Assembly (NCBI GenBank): GCA_029224185.1 | Contig: CM055189.1 | Location: forward strand, 29,542,690-29,606,689 | Length of the DNA stretch: 64,000 bases | Direction: 5' to 3' | Source: Karalla daura | Lineage: Eukaryota > Chordata > Actinopteri > Chaetodontiformes > Leiognathidae | In this document: positions 24,401 through 36,146 of the stretch, one piece after another | Numbering within the stretch: the stretch's first letter is position 1 | Layout: every line of letters begins with the position of its first letter | Made by a program: the position numbers and the translations under genes | Notes under the pieces: model-generated | Database searches by the model: none | The model's input: the letters and a program-made list of their open reading frames with translations, nothing else | What the model was told of the DNA's origin: nothing

Positions 24401-24621
24401 GTTGCGAATGTTTGTTTGTGGAGTTCTGTTTTTGCCATTCATTCGTATGGGAAAACCCAAATTGGCCAAGTGATAAACATTTGGCTCTCTGGAGACAACG
24501 CTTTCCCCAATCTGGAATATGAGCTCACTGTCACGCCGTAGGGGAGAGTCTCCAGAACGCCCTGACACGATTTGGTGTGTGTACTATGAGAACTGTGGCC
24601 ACAGTCGCGAGGAGTAGTGTA
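18454..24621 (+). repeat. Second trimer-derived block: D' E F - D E F - D/E F
   Basis: Monomers: D' 18454, E 19225, F 19997, D 20767, E 21538, F 22310, D/E hybrid 23080, F 23852. E (772 bp) is S3 class with CCCAAAGCTGAGG, CGGCCCAGTGC and GGTGCTTCTG. F (770 bp) has TCAGCGACCCCGC, TTTTTGCCATTC and GGCTCTCTGGAG. D (771 bp) has GGCTGATGG, ATTTATCTGC and TTGCACCGATCC. The period is about 2,313 bp. The E-F-D run at 19225-21537 and the next run from 21538 look almost identical until the hybrid monomer. Confidence 0.85.
23080..23851 (+). repeat. Hybrid monomer D/E (unequal-crossover product)
   Basis: The left part carries the D markers (GGCTGATGG, ATTTATCTGC, TTGCACCGATCC and the D-type G at 23336). 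The right part carries E-like markers (CCCAAAGCTGAGG with its A at 23365, GTCACCC, CATCATTTTG, TACCGTG, AGCAAGGTTGTG). The exchange lies between 23336 and 23365. The right side is not identical to the nearby E copies, since it reads GGTGCTGCTG and GGGCCCTTTC, so the donor was another E-like monomer. Confidence 0.8.
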
Positions 24622-27600
24622 ACGTTTAACATTGATGGCAGCGGTGGGAAAATGAATGGGGGCTGATGGAGTGAAAAGGCTGCACTGGGCCTACGACGAG
24701 GCTCGTCATTTAAAATTTCACAAGGCGCACGGGTTTATGGCCAACCCCGCATGAGAGAGCACCAATGTTCCTACAAAACTGGAAAAAAGAATTTGTCTGC
24801 TGCTTAGGGTGTGGCTGGGAGCAGCGTGAAAAGAGCGAAACGAGAGCTGATTTTGCAGCGATCCGGCATGTCGGCCCGGTGCTCAGAAGAGATTGGACAT
24901 GCCCAATGCTGAGGGGGCCCTTTCAAACTCTGGGAGTCACCCAGGGCCTGTGCCATCTGCTGGGGTGCATTGAAGCTGGACGCCTCATCATTTTGTATTA
25001 CCGTGTCAGCAGACGAGACAATGGAGGAGGTACCTGAGCACATGGTCGTCGAGAAGAGGTGCTGCTGAAAAACCATACAACCTATCAGCGTGCAACGCGC
25101 TACACAAACACACCACAAGCTTCTTCAATTTTTGAAATAAAATGAAGTTTCAAAGTCAAAGTATGGCAACGTTGCGAATGTTTGTGGAGTTCTTTTTTTC
25201 CCATTCATTCTTATGGGAAAAAGCCAAATTGGCCAAGTGATAAACATTTGGCTCTATGGAGACAACGCTTTCCCCAATCTGGAATATGAGTTCACTGTCA
25301 CACCGTAGGGGAGAGTCTCCAGAACGCCCTGACACGATTTGGTGTGTGTACTATGAGAACTGTGGCCACAGTCGCGAGGAGTAGTGTAACGTTTAACATT
25401 GATGGCAGCGGTGGGAAAATGAATGGGGGCTTATGGAGAGAAAAGGCTGCACTGGGCCTACGATGAGGCTCGTCATATAGAATTTCACAAGGCGCACGGG
25501 TTTATGGCCTACCCCGCATGAGAGAGCACCAATGTTCCTACAAAACTGGAAAAAAGAATTTGTCTGCTGCTTAGGGTGTGGCTGGGAGCAGCGTGAAAAG
25601 AGCGAAACGAGAGCTGATTTTTCAGCGATCCCGCATGTCGGCCCGGTGCTCAGAAGAGATTGGACATGCCCAATGCTGAGGGGGTCCTTTCAAACTCTGG
25701 GAGTCTCCCAGGGCCTGTGCCATCTGCTGGGATGCATTGAAGCTGGACGCCTCATCACTTTGTATTACCTTGTCAGCAGACGAGACAATGGAGAAGGTAC
25801 CTGAGCACATGGTCGTCGAGAAGAGGTGCTGCTGAAAAGCCATACAACCAATCAGCGTACAACTCGCTACAAAAACACACCACAAGACTCTTCAATTTTT
25901 GAAATGAAAATGAAGTTTCAAAGTTAAAGTATGGCAACGTTGCGAATGTTTGTTTGTGGAGTTCTTTTTTTCCCATTCATTCTTATGGGAAAACCCATAT
26001 TGGCCAAGTGATAAACATTTGGCTCTATGGAGACAACGCTTTCCCCAATCTGGAATATGAGCTCACTGTCACACTGTAGGGGAGAGTCTCCAGAATGCCC
26101 TGACACGATTTGGTGTGTGTACTATGAGAACTGTGGCCATAGTCGCGAGGAGTAGTGTAACGTTTAACATTGATGGCAGTGGTGGGACAATGAATGGGGG
26201 CTTATGGAGAGAAAAGGCTGCACTGGGCCTACGATGAGGCTCGTCATATAGAATTTCACAAGGCGCACGGATTTATGGCCAACCCCGCATGAGAGAGCAC
26301 CAATGTTCCTACAAAACTGGAAAAAAGAATTTGTCTGCTGCTTAGGGTGTGGCTGGGAGCAGCGTGAAAAGAGCGAAACGAGAGCTGATTTTTCAGCGAT
26401 CCCGCATGTCGGCCCGGTGCTAAGAAGAGATTGGACATGCCCAATGCTGAGGGGGTCCTTTCAAACTCTGGGAGTCTCCCAGGGCCTGTGCCATCTGCTG
26501 GGGTGCATTGAAGCTGGACGCCTCATCACTTTGTATTACCATGTCAGCAGACGAGACAATGGAGCAGGTACCTGAGCACATGGTCGTCGAGAAGAGGTGC
26601 TGCTGAAAAACCATACAACCTATCAGCGTGCAACGCGCTACACAAACACACCACAAGCTTCTTCAATTTTTGAAATAAAATGAAGTTTCAAAGTCAAAGT
26701 ATGGCAACGTTGCGAATGTTTGTGGAGTTCTCTTTTTCCCATTCATTCTTATGGGAAAAAGCCAAATTGGCCAAGTGATAAACATTCGGCTCTATGGAGA
26801 CAACGCTTTCCCCAATCTGGAATATGAGTTCACTGTCACACCGTAGGGGAGAGTCTCCAGAACGCCCTGACACGATTTGGTGTGTGTACTGTGAGAACTG
26901 TGGCCACAGTCGCGAGGAGTAGTGTAACGTTTAACATTGATGGCAGCGGTGGGAAAATGAATGGGGGCTTATGGAGAGAAAAGGCTGCACTGGGCCTACG
27001 ATGAGGCTCGTCATATAGAATTTCACAAGGCGCACGGGTTTATGGCCAACCCCGCATGAGAGAGCACCAATGTTCCTACAAAACTGGAAAAATGAATTTG
27101 TCTGCTGCTTAGTGTGTGGCTGGGAGCAGCGCGAAAAGAGCGAAACGAGAGCTGATTTTTCAGCGATCCCGCATGTCGGCCCGGTGCTAAGAAGAGATTG
27201 GACATGCCCAATGCTGAGGGGGTCCTTTCAAACTCTGGGAGTCTCCCAGGGCCTGTGCCATCTGCTGGGGTGCATTGAAGCTGGACGCCTCATCACTTTG
27301 TATTACCATGTCAGCAGACGAGACAATGGAGCAGGTACCTGAGCACATGGTCGTCGAGAAGAGGTGCTGCTGAAAAACCATACAACCTATCAGCATGCAA
27401 CGCGCTACACAAACACACCACAAGCTTCTTCAATTTTTGAAATAAAATGAAGTTTCAAAGTCAAAGTATGGCAACGTTGCGAATGTTTGTGGAGTTCTTT
27501 TTTTCCCATTCATTCTTATGGGAAAAAGCCAAATTGGCCACGTGATAAAATTTTGGCTCTATGGAGACAACGCTTTCACCAATCTGGAACATGAGCTCAC

Positions 27601-30600
27601 TGTCAAGCCGTAGGGGAGAGTCTCCAGAACGCCCTGACACGATTTGGTGTGTGTACTGTGAGAACTGTGGCCACAGTCGCGAGGAGTAGTGTAACGTTTA
27701 ACATTGATGGCAGTGGTGGGACAATGAATGGGGGCTTTTGGAGAGAAAAGGCTGCACTGGGCCTACGATGAGGCTCGTCGTTTAAATTTCACAAGGCGCA
27801 CTGGTTTATGGCCTACCCCGCATGAGAGAGCACCAATGTTCCTACAAAACTGGAAAAATGAATTTGTCTGCTGCTTAGGGTGTGGCTGGGAGCAGCGTGA
27901 AAAGAGCGAAACGAGAGCTGATTTTTCAGCGATCCCGCATGTCGGCCCGGTGCTCAGAAGAGATTGGACATGCCCAATGCTGAGGGGGTCCTTTCAAACT
28001 CTGGGAGTCTCCCAGGGCCTGTGCCATCTGCTGGGGTGCATTGAAGCTGGACGCCTCATCACTTTGTATTACCATGTCAGCAGACGAGACAATGGAGCAG
28101 GTACCTGAGCACATGGTCGTCGAGAAGAGGTGCTGCTGAAAAACCATACAACCTATCAGCGTGCAACGCGCTACACAAACACACCACAAGCTTCTTCAAT
28201 TTTTGAAATAAAATGAAGTTTCAAAGTCAAAGTATGGCAACGTTGCGAATGTTTGTGGAGTTCTTTTTTTCCCATTCATTCGTATGGGAAAAAGCCAAAT
28301 TGGCCAAGTGATAAACATTTGGCTCTATGGAGACAACGCTTTCCCAATCTGGAATATGAGTTCACTGTCACACCGTAGGGGAGAGTCTCCAGAACGCCCT
28401 GACACGATTTGGTGTGTGTACTGTGAGAACTGTGGCCACAGTCGCGAGGAGTAGTGTAACGTTTAACATTGATGGCAGTGGTGGGACAATGAATGGGGGC
28501 TTTTGGAGAGAAAAGGCTGCACTGGGCCTACGATGAGGCTCGTCGTTTAAATTTCACAAGGCGCACTGGTTTATGGCCTACCCCGCATGAGAGAGCACCA
28601 ATGTTCCTACAAAACTGGAAAAAAGAATTTGTCTGCTGCTTAGGGTGTGGCTGGGAGCAGCGTGAAAAGAGCGAAACGAGAGCTGATTTTTCAGCGATCC
28701 CGCATGTCGGCCCGGTGCTAAGAAGAGATTGGACATGCCCAATGCTGAGGGGGTCCTTTCAAACTCTGGGAGTCTCCCAGGGCCTGTGCCATCTGCTGGG
28801 GTGCATTGAAGCTGGACGCCTCATCACTTTGTATTACCATGTCAGCAGACGAGACAATGGAGCAGGTACCTGAGCACATGGTCGTCGAGAAGAGGTGCTG
28901 CTGAAAAACCATACAACCTATCAGCGTGCAACGCGCTACACAAACACACCACAAGCTTCTTCAATTTTTGAAATAAAATGAAGTTTCAAAGTCAAAGTAT
29001 GGCAACGTTGCGAATGTTTGTGGAGTTCTTTTTTTCCCATTCATTCTTATGGGAAAAAGCCAAATTGGCCAAGTGATAAACATTTGGCTCTATGGAGACA
29101 ACGCTTTCCCCAATCTGGAATATGAGTTCACTGTCACACCGTAGGGGAGAGTCTCCAGAACGCCCTGACACGATTTGGTGTGTGTACTGTGAGAACTGTG
29201 GCCACAGTCGCGAGGAGTAGTGTAACGTTTAACATTGATGGCAGTGGTGGGACAATGAATGGGGGCTTTTGGAGAGAAAAGGCTGCACTGGGCCTACGAT
29301 GAGGCTCGTCGTTTAAATTTCACAAGGCGCACTGGTTTATGGCCTACCCCGCATGAGAGAGCACCAATGTTCCTACAAAACTGGAAAAAAGAATTTGTCT
29401 GCTGCTTAGGGTGTGGCTGGGAGCAGCGTGAAAAGAGCGAAACGAGAGCTGATTTTTCAGCGATCCCGCATGTCGGCCCGGTGCTCAGAAGAGATTGGAC
29501 ATGCCCAATGCTGAGGGGGTCCTTTCAAACTCTGGGAGTCTCCCAGGGCCTGTGCCATCTGCTGGGATGCATTGAAGCTGGACGCCTCATCACTTTGTAT
29601 TACCATGTCAGCAGACGAGACAATGGAGAAGGTACCTGAGCACATGGTCGTCGAGAAGAGGTGCTGCTGAAAAGCCATACAACCAATCAGCGTACAACTC
29701 GCTACAAAAACACACCACAAGACTCTTCAATTTTTGAAATGAAAATGAAGTTTCAAAGTTAAAGTATGGCAACGTTGCGAATGTTTGTTTGTGGAGTTCT
29801 TTTTTTCCCATTCATTCTTTTTGGAAAACCCATATTGGCCAAGTGATAAACATTTGGCTCTATGGAGACAACGCTTTCCCCAATCTGGAATATGAGCTCA
29901 CTGTCACACTGTAGGGGAGAGTCTCCAGAATGCCCTGACACGATTTGTCGTGTGTACTGTGAGAACTGTGGCCACAGTCGCGAGGAGTAGTGTAACGTTT
30001 AACATTGATGGCAGTGGTGGGAAAATGAATGGGGGCTTTTGGAGAGAAAAGGCTGCACTGGGCCTACGATGAGGCTCGTCGTTTAAATTTCACAAGGCGC
30101 ACTGGTTTATGGCCTACCCCGCATGAGAGAGCACCAATGTTCCTACAAAACTGGAAAAAAGAATTTGTCTGCTGCTTAGGGTGTGGCTGGGAGCAGCGTG
30201 AAAAGAGCGAAACGAGAGCTGATTTTTCAGCGATCCCGCATGTCGGCCCGGTGCTCAGAAGAGATTGGACATGCCCAATGCTGAGGGGGTCCTTTCAAAC
30301 TCTGGGAGTCTCCCAGGGCCTGTGCCATCTGCTGAGGTGCATTGAAGCTGGACGCCTCATCACTTTGAATTACCATGTCAGCAGACGAGACAATGGAGAA
30401 GGTACCTGAGCACATGGTCGTCGAGAAGAGGTGCTGCTGAAAAACCATACAACCAATCAGCGTGCAACTCGCTACACAAACACACCACAACATTCTTCAA
30501 TTTTTGAAATGAAAATGAAGTTTCAAAGTCAAAGTATGGCAAGGTTGTGAATGTTCGTTTGTGGAGTTCTGTTGTTCCCATTCATTCTTATGGGAAAAAG

Positions 30601-33600
30601 CCAAATTGGCCAAGTGATAAACATTTGGCTCTATGGAGACAACGCTTTCCCCAATCTGGAATATGAGCTCACTGTCACACTGTAGGGGAGAGTCTCCAGA
30701 ATGCCCTGACACGATTTGTCGTGTGTACTGTGAGAACTGTGGCCACAGTCGCGAGGAGTAGTGTAACGTTTAACATTGATGGCAGTGGTGGGACAATGAA
30801 TGGGGGCTTTTGGAGAGAAAAGGCTGCACTGGGCCTACGATGAGGCTCGTCGTTTAAATTTCACAAGGCGCACTGGTTTATGGCCTACCCCGCATGAGAG
30901 AGCACCAATGTTCCTACAAAACTGGAAAAAAGAATTTGTCTGCTGCTTAGGGTGTGGCTGGGAGCAGCGTGAAAAGAACGAAACGAGAGCTGATTTTTCA
31001 GCGATCCCGCATGTCGGCCCGGTGCTCAGAAGAGATTGGACATGCCCAATGCTGAGGGGGTCCTTTCAAACTCTGGGAGTCTCCCAGGGCCTGTGCCATC
31101 TGCTGGGGTGCATTGAAGCTGGACGCCTCATCACTTTGTATTACCATGTCAGCAGACGAGACAATGGAGAAGGTACCTGAGCACATGGTCGTCGAGAAGA
31201 GGTGCTGCTGAAAAACCATACAACCAATCAGCGTGCAACTCGCTACACAAACACACCACAACATTCTTCAATTTTTGAAATGAAAATGAAGTTTCAAAGT
31301 CAAAGTATGGCAAGGTTGTGAATGTTCGTTTGTGGAGTTCTGTTGTTCCCATTCATTCTTATGGGAAAAAGCCAAATTGGCCAAGTGATAAACATTTGGC
31401 TCTATGGAGACAACGCTTTCCCCAATCTGGAATATGAGTTCACTGTCACACCGTAGGGGAGAGTCTCCAGAACGCCCTGACACGATTTGGTGTGTGTACT
31501 ATGAGAACTGTGGCCACAGTCGCGAGGAGTAGTGTAACGTTTAACATTGATGGCAGCGGTGGGAAAATGAATGGGGGCTTATGGAGAGAAAAGGCTGCAC
31601 TGGGCCTACGATGAGGCTCGTCATATAGAATTTCACAAGGCGCACGGGTTTATGGCCAACCCCGCATGAGAGAGCACCAATGTTCCTACAAAACTGGAAA
31701 AAAGAATTTGTCTGCTGCTTAGGGTGTGGCTGGGAGCAGCGTGAAAAGAGCGAAACGAGAGCTGATTTTTCAGCGATCCCGCATGTCGGCCCGGTGCTCA
31801 GAAGAGATTGGACATGCCCAATGCTGAGGGGGTCCTTTCAAACTCTGGGAGTCTCCCAGGGCCTGTGCCATCTGCTGAGATGCATTGAAGCTGGACGCCT
31901 CATCACTTTGTATTACCATGTCAGCAGACGAGACAATAGAGAAGGTACCTGAGCACATGGTCGTCGAGAAGAGGTGCTGCTGAAAAACCATACAACCTAT
32001 CAGCGTGCAACGCGCTACACAAACACACCACAAGATTCTTCAATTTTTGAAATAAAATGAAGTTTCAAAGTCAAAGTATGGCAACGTTGCGAATGTTTGT
32101 GGAGTTCTTTTTTTCCCATTCATTCTTATGGGAAAAAGCCAAATTGGCCACGTGATAAAATTTTGGCTCTATGGAGACAACGCTTTCACCAATCTGGAAC
32201 ATGAGCTAACTGTCAAGCCGTAGGGGAGAGTCTCCAGAATGCCCTGACACGATTTGGTGTGTGTACTATGAGAACTGTGGCCACAGTCGCGAGGAGTAGT
32301 GTAACGTTTAACATTGATGGCAGCGGTGGGAAAATGAATGGGGGCTTATGGAGAGAAACGGCTGCACTGGGCCTACGATGAGGCTCGTCATATAGAATTT
32401 CACAAGGCGCACGGGTTTATGGCCAACCCCGCATGAGAGAGCACCAATGTTCCTACAAAACTGGAAAAATGAATTTGTCTGCTGCTTAGGGTTTGGCTGG
32501 GAGCAGCGTGAAAAGAGCGAAACGAGAGCTGATTTTTCAGCGATCCCGCATGTCGGCCCGGTGCTAAGAAGAGATTGGACATGCCCAATGCTGAGGGGGT
32601 CCTTTCAAACTCTGGGAGTGTCCCAGGGCCTGTGCCATCTGCTGGGGTGCATTGAAGCTGGACGCCTCATCACTTTGTATTACCATGTCAGCAGACGAGA
32701 CAATGGAGCAGGTACCTGAGCACATGGTCGTCGAGAAGAGGTGCTGCTGAAAAACCATACAACCTATCAGCGTGCAACGCGCTACACAAACACACCACAA
32801 GCTTCTTCAATTTTTGAAATAAAATGAAGTTTCAAAGTCAAAGTATGGCAACGTTGCGAATGTTTGTGGAGTTCTTTTTTTCCCATTCATTCTTATGGGA
32901 AAAAGCCAAATTGGCCAAGTGATAAACATTTGGCTCTATGGAGACAACGCTTTCCCCAATCTGGAATATGAGTTCACTGTCACACCGTAGGGGAGTGTCT
33001 CCAGAACGCCCTGACACGATTTGGTGTGTGTACTGTGAGAACTGTGGCCACAGTCGCGAGGAGTAGTGTAACGTTTAACATTGATGGCAGTGGTGGGACA
33101 ATGAATGGGGGCTTTTGGAGAGAAAAGGCTGCACTGGGCCTACGATGAGGCTCGTCGTTTAAATTTCACAAGGCGCACTGGTTTATGGCCAACCCCGCAT
33201 GAGAGAGCACCAATGTTCCTACAAAACTGGAAAAAAGAATTTGTCTGCTGCTTAGGGTGTGGCTGGGAGCAGCGTGAAAAGAGCGAAACGAGAGCTGATT
33301 TTTCAGCGATCCCGCATGTCGGCCCGGTGCTCAGAAGAGATTGGACATGCCCAATGCTGAGGGGGTCCTTTCAAACTCTGGGAGTCTCCCAGGGCCTGTG
33401 CCATCTGCTGGCGTGCATTGAAGCTGGACGCCTCATCACTTTGTATTACCATGTCAGCAGACGAGACAATGAAGAAGGTACCTGAGCACATGGTCGTCGA
33501 GAAGAGGTGCTGCTGAAAAACCATACAACCTATCAGCGTGCAACGCGCTACACAAACACACCACAAGATTCTTCAATTTTTGAAATGAAAATGAAGTTTC

Positions 33601-33841
33601 AAAGTCAAAGTATGGCAACGTTGCGAATGTTTGTTTGTGGAGTTCTGTTTTTCCCATTCATTCTTATGGGAAAAAGCCAAATTGGCCAAGTGATAAATAT
33701 TTGGCTCTATGGAGACAACGCTTTCCCCAATCTGGAATATGAGCTCACTGTCACGCCGTAGGGGAGAGTCTCCAGAACGCCCTGACACGATTTGGTGTGT
33801 GTATTATGAGAACTGTGGCCACAGTCGCGAGGAGTAGTGTA
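24622..33841 (+). repeat. S2-rich mosaic block, monomers 33-44
   Basis: Starts: 24622, 25389, 26160, 26927, 27694, 28459, 29225, 29995, 30766, 31537, 32304, 33071. Monomer 33 is S3 on the left and S2 on the right, and is the first with CAACGCGCTACAC. Most later copies of 765-767 bp carry CCTATCAGCG, AAGCTTC, AATAAA and the 4-bp-deleted TGTTTGTGG. Monomers 34 and 39, five units apart, share a private right half (GTTAAAGTATGG, CCCATATTGG, GCTACAAAAACAC). Monomers 40 and 41 carry the S3 AAGGTTGTGAATG within otherwise S1-like sequence. No regular higher-order period is visible. Confidence 0.8.
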
Positions 33842-36146
33842 ACGTTTAACATTGATGGCAGTGGTGGGACAATGAATGGGGGCTTATGGAGAGAAAAGGC
33901 TGCACTGGGCCTACGATGAGGCTCGTCATATAGAATTTCACAAGGCGCACTGGTTGATGGCCTACCCCGCATGAGAGAGCACCAATGTTCCTACAAAACT
34001 GGAAAAAAGAATTTGTCTGCTGCTTAGGGTGTGGCTGGGAGCAGCGTGAAAAGAGCAAAACGAGAGCTGATTTTTCAGCGATCCCGCATGTCGGCCCGGT
34101 GCTCAGAAGAGATTGGACATGCCCAATGCTGAGGGGGTCCTTTCAAACTCTGGGAGTCTCCCAGGGCCTGTGCCATCTGCTGGGGTGCATTGAAGCTGGA
34201 CGCCTCATCACTTTGTATTACCATGTCAGCAGAGGAGACATTGGAGCAGGGACCTGAGCACATGGTCGTCGAGAAGAGGTGCTGCTGAAAAACCATACGA
34301 CCAATCAGCGTGCAACTCGCTACACAAACACACCACAACATTCTTCAATTTTTGAAATGAAAATGAAGTTTCAAAGTCAAAGTATGGCAAGGTTGTGAAT
34401 TTTCGTTTGTGGAGTTCTGTTGTTCCCATTCATTGTTATGGGAAAACGCCAAATTGGCCAAGTGATAAACATTTGGCTCTATGGAGACAACGCTTTCCCC
34501 AATATGGAACATGAGCTAACTGTCAAGCCGTAGGGGAGAGTCTCCAGAACGCCCTGACACGATTTGGTGTGTGTACTGTGAGAACTGTGGCCACAGTCGC
34601 GAGGAGTAGTGTAACGTTGATGGCAGTGGTGGGACAATGAATGGGGGCTTTTGGAGAGAAAAGGCTGCACTGGGCCTACGATGAGGCTCGTCGTTTAAAT
34701 TTCACAAGGCGCACTGGTTTATGGCCTACCCCGCATGAGAGAGCACCAATGTTCCTACAAAACTGGAAAAAAGAATTTGTCTGCCGCTTAGGGTGTGGCT
34801 GGGAGCAGCGTGAAAAGAGCGAAACGAGAGCTGATTTTTCAGCGATCCCGCATGTCGGCCCGGTGCTCAGAAGAGATTGGACATGCCCAATGCTGAAGGG
34901 GCCCTTTCAAACTCTGGGAGTCTCCCAGGGCCTGTGCCATCTGCTGGGGTGCATTGAAGCTGGACGCCTCATCACTTTGTATAACCATGTCAGCAGACGA
35001 GACAATGGAGAAGGTACCTGAGCACATGGTCGTCGAGAAGAGGTGCTGCTGAAAAACCATACAACCAATCAGCGTGCAACTCGCTACACAAACACACCAC
35101 AACATTCTTCAATTTTTGAAATGAAAATGAAGTTTCAAAGTCAAAGTATGGCAAGGTTGTGAATGTTCGTTTGTGGAGTTCTGTTGTTCCCATTCATTCT
35201 CATGGGAAAAAGCCAAATTGGCCAAGTGATAAACATTTGGCTCTATGGAGACAACGCTTTCCCCAATCTGGAGCATGAGCTAACTGTCAAGCCGTAGGCG
35301 AGAGTCTCCAGAACGCCCTGACACGATTTGGTGTGTGTACTGTGAGAACTGTGGCCACAGTCGCGAGGAGTAGTGTATGTTTAACATTGATGGCAGTGGT
35401 GGGACAATGAATGGGGGCTTTTGGAGAGACAAGGCTGCACTGGGCCTACGATGAGGCTCGTCGTTTAAATTTCACAAGGCGCACTGGTTTATGGCCTACC
35501 CCGCATGAGAGAGCACCAATGTTCCTACAAAACTGGAAAAAAGAATTTGTCTGCTGCTTAGGGTGTGGCTGGGAGCAGCGTGAAAAGAGCGAAACGAGAG
35601 CTGATTTTTCAGCGATCCCGCATGTCGGCCCGGTGCTCAGAAGAGATTGGACATGCCCAATGCTGAGGGGGTCCTTTCAAACTCTGGGAGTCTCCCAGGG
35701 CCTGTGCCATCTGCTGGGATGCATTGAAGCTGGACGCCTCATCACTTTGTATTACCATGTCAGCAGACGAGACAATGGAGAAGGTACCTGAGCACATGGT
35801 CGTCGAGAAGAGGTGCTGCTGAAAAACCATACAACCTATCAGCGTGCAACGCGCTACACAAACACACCACAAGCTTCTTCAATTTTTGAAATAAAATGAA
35901 GTTTCAAAGTCAAAGTATGGCAACGTTGCGAATGTTTGTTTGTGGAGTTCTTTTTTTCCCATTCATTCTTATGGGAAAAAGCCAAATTGGCCAAGTGATA
36001 AAATTTTGGCTCTATGGAGACAACGCTTTCCCCAATCTGGAATATGAGCTCACTGTCACGCCGTAGGGGAGAGTCTCTAGAACGCCCTGACACGATTTGG
36101 TGTGTGTATTATGAGAACTGTGGCCACAGTCGCGAGGAGTAGTGTA
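33842..36146 (+). repeat. 2,305-bp trimer, first copy (monomers 45-47)
   Basis: Monomers start at 33842 (772 bp), 34614 (763 bp) and 35377 (770 bp). Marks: GTTGATGGCCTACC, GAGGAGACATTGGAGCAGGGACC and GTGAATTTTCG in the first; a 7-bp loss at the start of the second (ACGTTGATGG); and GTGTATGTTTAAC plus GAGAGACAAGG in the third. The same series follows 2,305 bp later. The shared GTGTATTATGAG at the ends of monomers 44 and 47 shows the duplicated tract really begins inside monomer 44, near 33,730. Confidence 0.85.

Noticed and set aside
25468..25480. TATA box in CATATAGAATTTC
   Set aside because: This is a small variant of the CGTTTAAATTTC site found in a subset of monomers, with no start site, downstream gene or partner promoter element.
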